Positions 5,686-5,697 of a stretch of 5,697 nucleotides of DNA are shown here, piece after piece; the first letter of the stretch is position 1; the number at the start of each line of letters is the position of its first letter. The position numbers and the translations under genes are program-made. The stretch lies in the NCBI GenBank assembly GCA_011682565.1, contig JAACEJ010000275.1, positions 1 to 5,697 of the forward strand, written 5' to 3'. The notes under the pieces are model-generated. The model ran no database searches. It was not told where the DNA came from and saw only the letters and a program-made list of their open reading frames with translations. Source of the stretch: Actinomycetota bacterium (GTDB taxonomy: Bacteria > Zhuqueibacterota > Zhuqueibacteria > Residuimicrobiales > Krinioviventaceae).

Positions 5686-5697
5686 CGAGTCGCTGTA

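Larger units (their letters stand above)
5171..5697. other. AT-rich intergenic region without a convincing gene
   Basis: This stretch of about 530 bases is strongly AT-rich. The longest frame, from TTG at 5241 to 5468 on the plus strand, would give 75 residues rich in F, Y and I. It has no ribosome binding site, no ATG start and no recognisable motif, so I do not call it. The promoter of the GH130 gene should lie in the left part of the region, but I see no hexamer pair with good spacing. The region contains several short inverted and direct repeats listed separately. It may also hold the promoter of a gene beyond the right edge. Confidence 0.6.

Noticed and set aside
5600..5697. Integron attC-like or attachment site suggested by TTAAC/GTTTAAC arms
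   Set aside because: The core-site pattern and inner arms do not match attC, and there is no integrase or cassette gene in the window.
1..5697. CRISPR array, tRNA or rRNA genes
   Set aside because: No regularly spaced direct repeats and no tRNA- or rRNA-like segments were seen on either strand.

Overview
The window carries four protein genes and one small, clearly bounded repeat. It reads as a piece of a Gram-negative bacterial chromosome of moderate to low GC. The dTDP-rhamnose gene and the surface-sugar context suggest a Gram-negative envelope. The mix of genes and the palindromic repeat would suit an environmental or candidate-phylum lineage (for example FCB-group or KSB1/Calditrichota-like), but nothing here fixes the taxonomy.

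Left part (1-1647). The window opens inside purA (adenylosuccinate synthase), which lacks roughly its first quarter and ends normally at 937. Convergent with it, 20 bases away, is a small gene for a stand-alone ParB N-terminal-domain protein with a cationic, tryptophan-containing C-terminal tail. A 288-bp divergent intergenic region separates it from deoA. That region holds a candidate promoter for the ParB-like gene and several dyad-symmetric sites, the best being a symmetric 34-bp palindrome just upstream of deoA.

Centre (1648-3679). A thymidine/pyrimidine-nucleoside phosphorylase gene (deoA/pdp) is followed on the same strand by rfbC (rmlC), dTDP-4-dehydrorhamnose 3,5-epimerase. Between them lies a ~142-bp imperfect palindrome with perfect 12-bp terminal inverted repeats and a short hairpin in each arm. 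It supplies the last 12 codons and the stop codon of deoA and ends 24 bp before the rfbC start codon.

Right part (3680-5697). A GH130-family glycoside hydrolase/phosphorylase gene runs on the minus strand, convergent with rfbC with only 9 bp between the stops. It is visibly more AT-rich than the left genes. Upstream of it are about 540 bp of AT-rich DNA with no convincing gene but several short inverted and direct repeats, including a TGTCCCA/TGGGACA pair.

The genes do not form one pathway. purA and deoA belong to nucleotide synthesis and salvage. rfbC makes an activated deoxysugar for surface glycans, and the GH130 enzyme probably acts on beta-mannosides. I see no clear new multi-gene system. 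The points most worth checking are the repeat captured by deoA, the solitary ParB-like protein with its possible membrane tail, and the unusual architecture of the GH130 protein.
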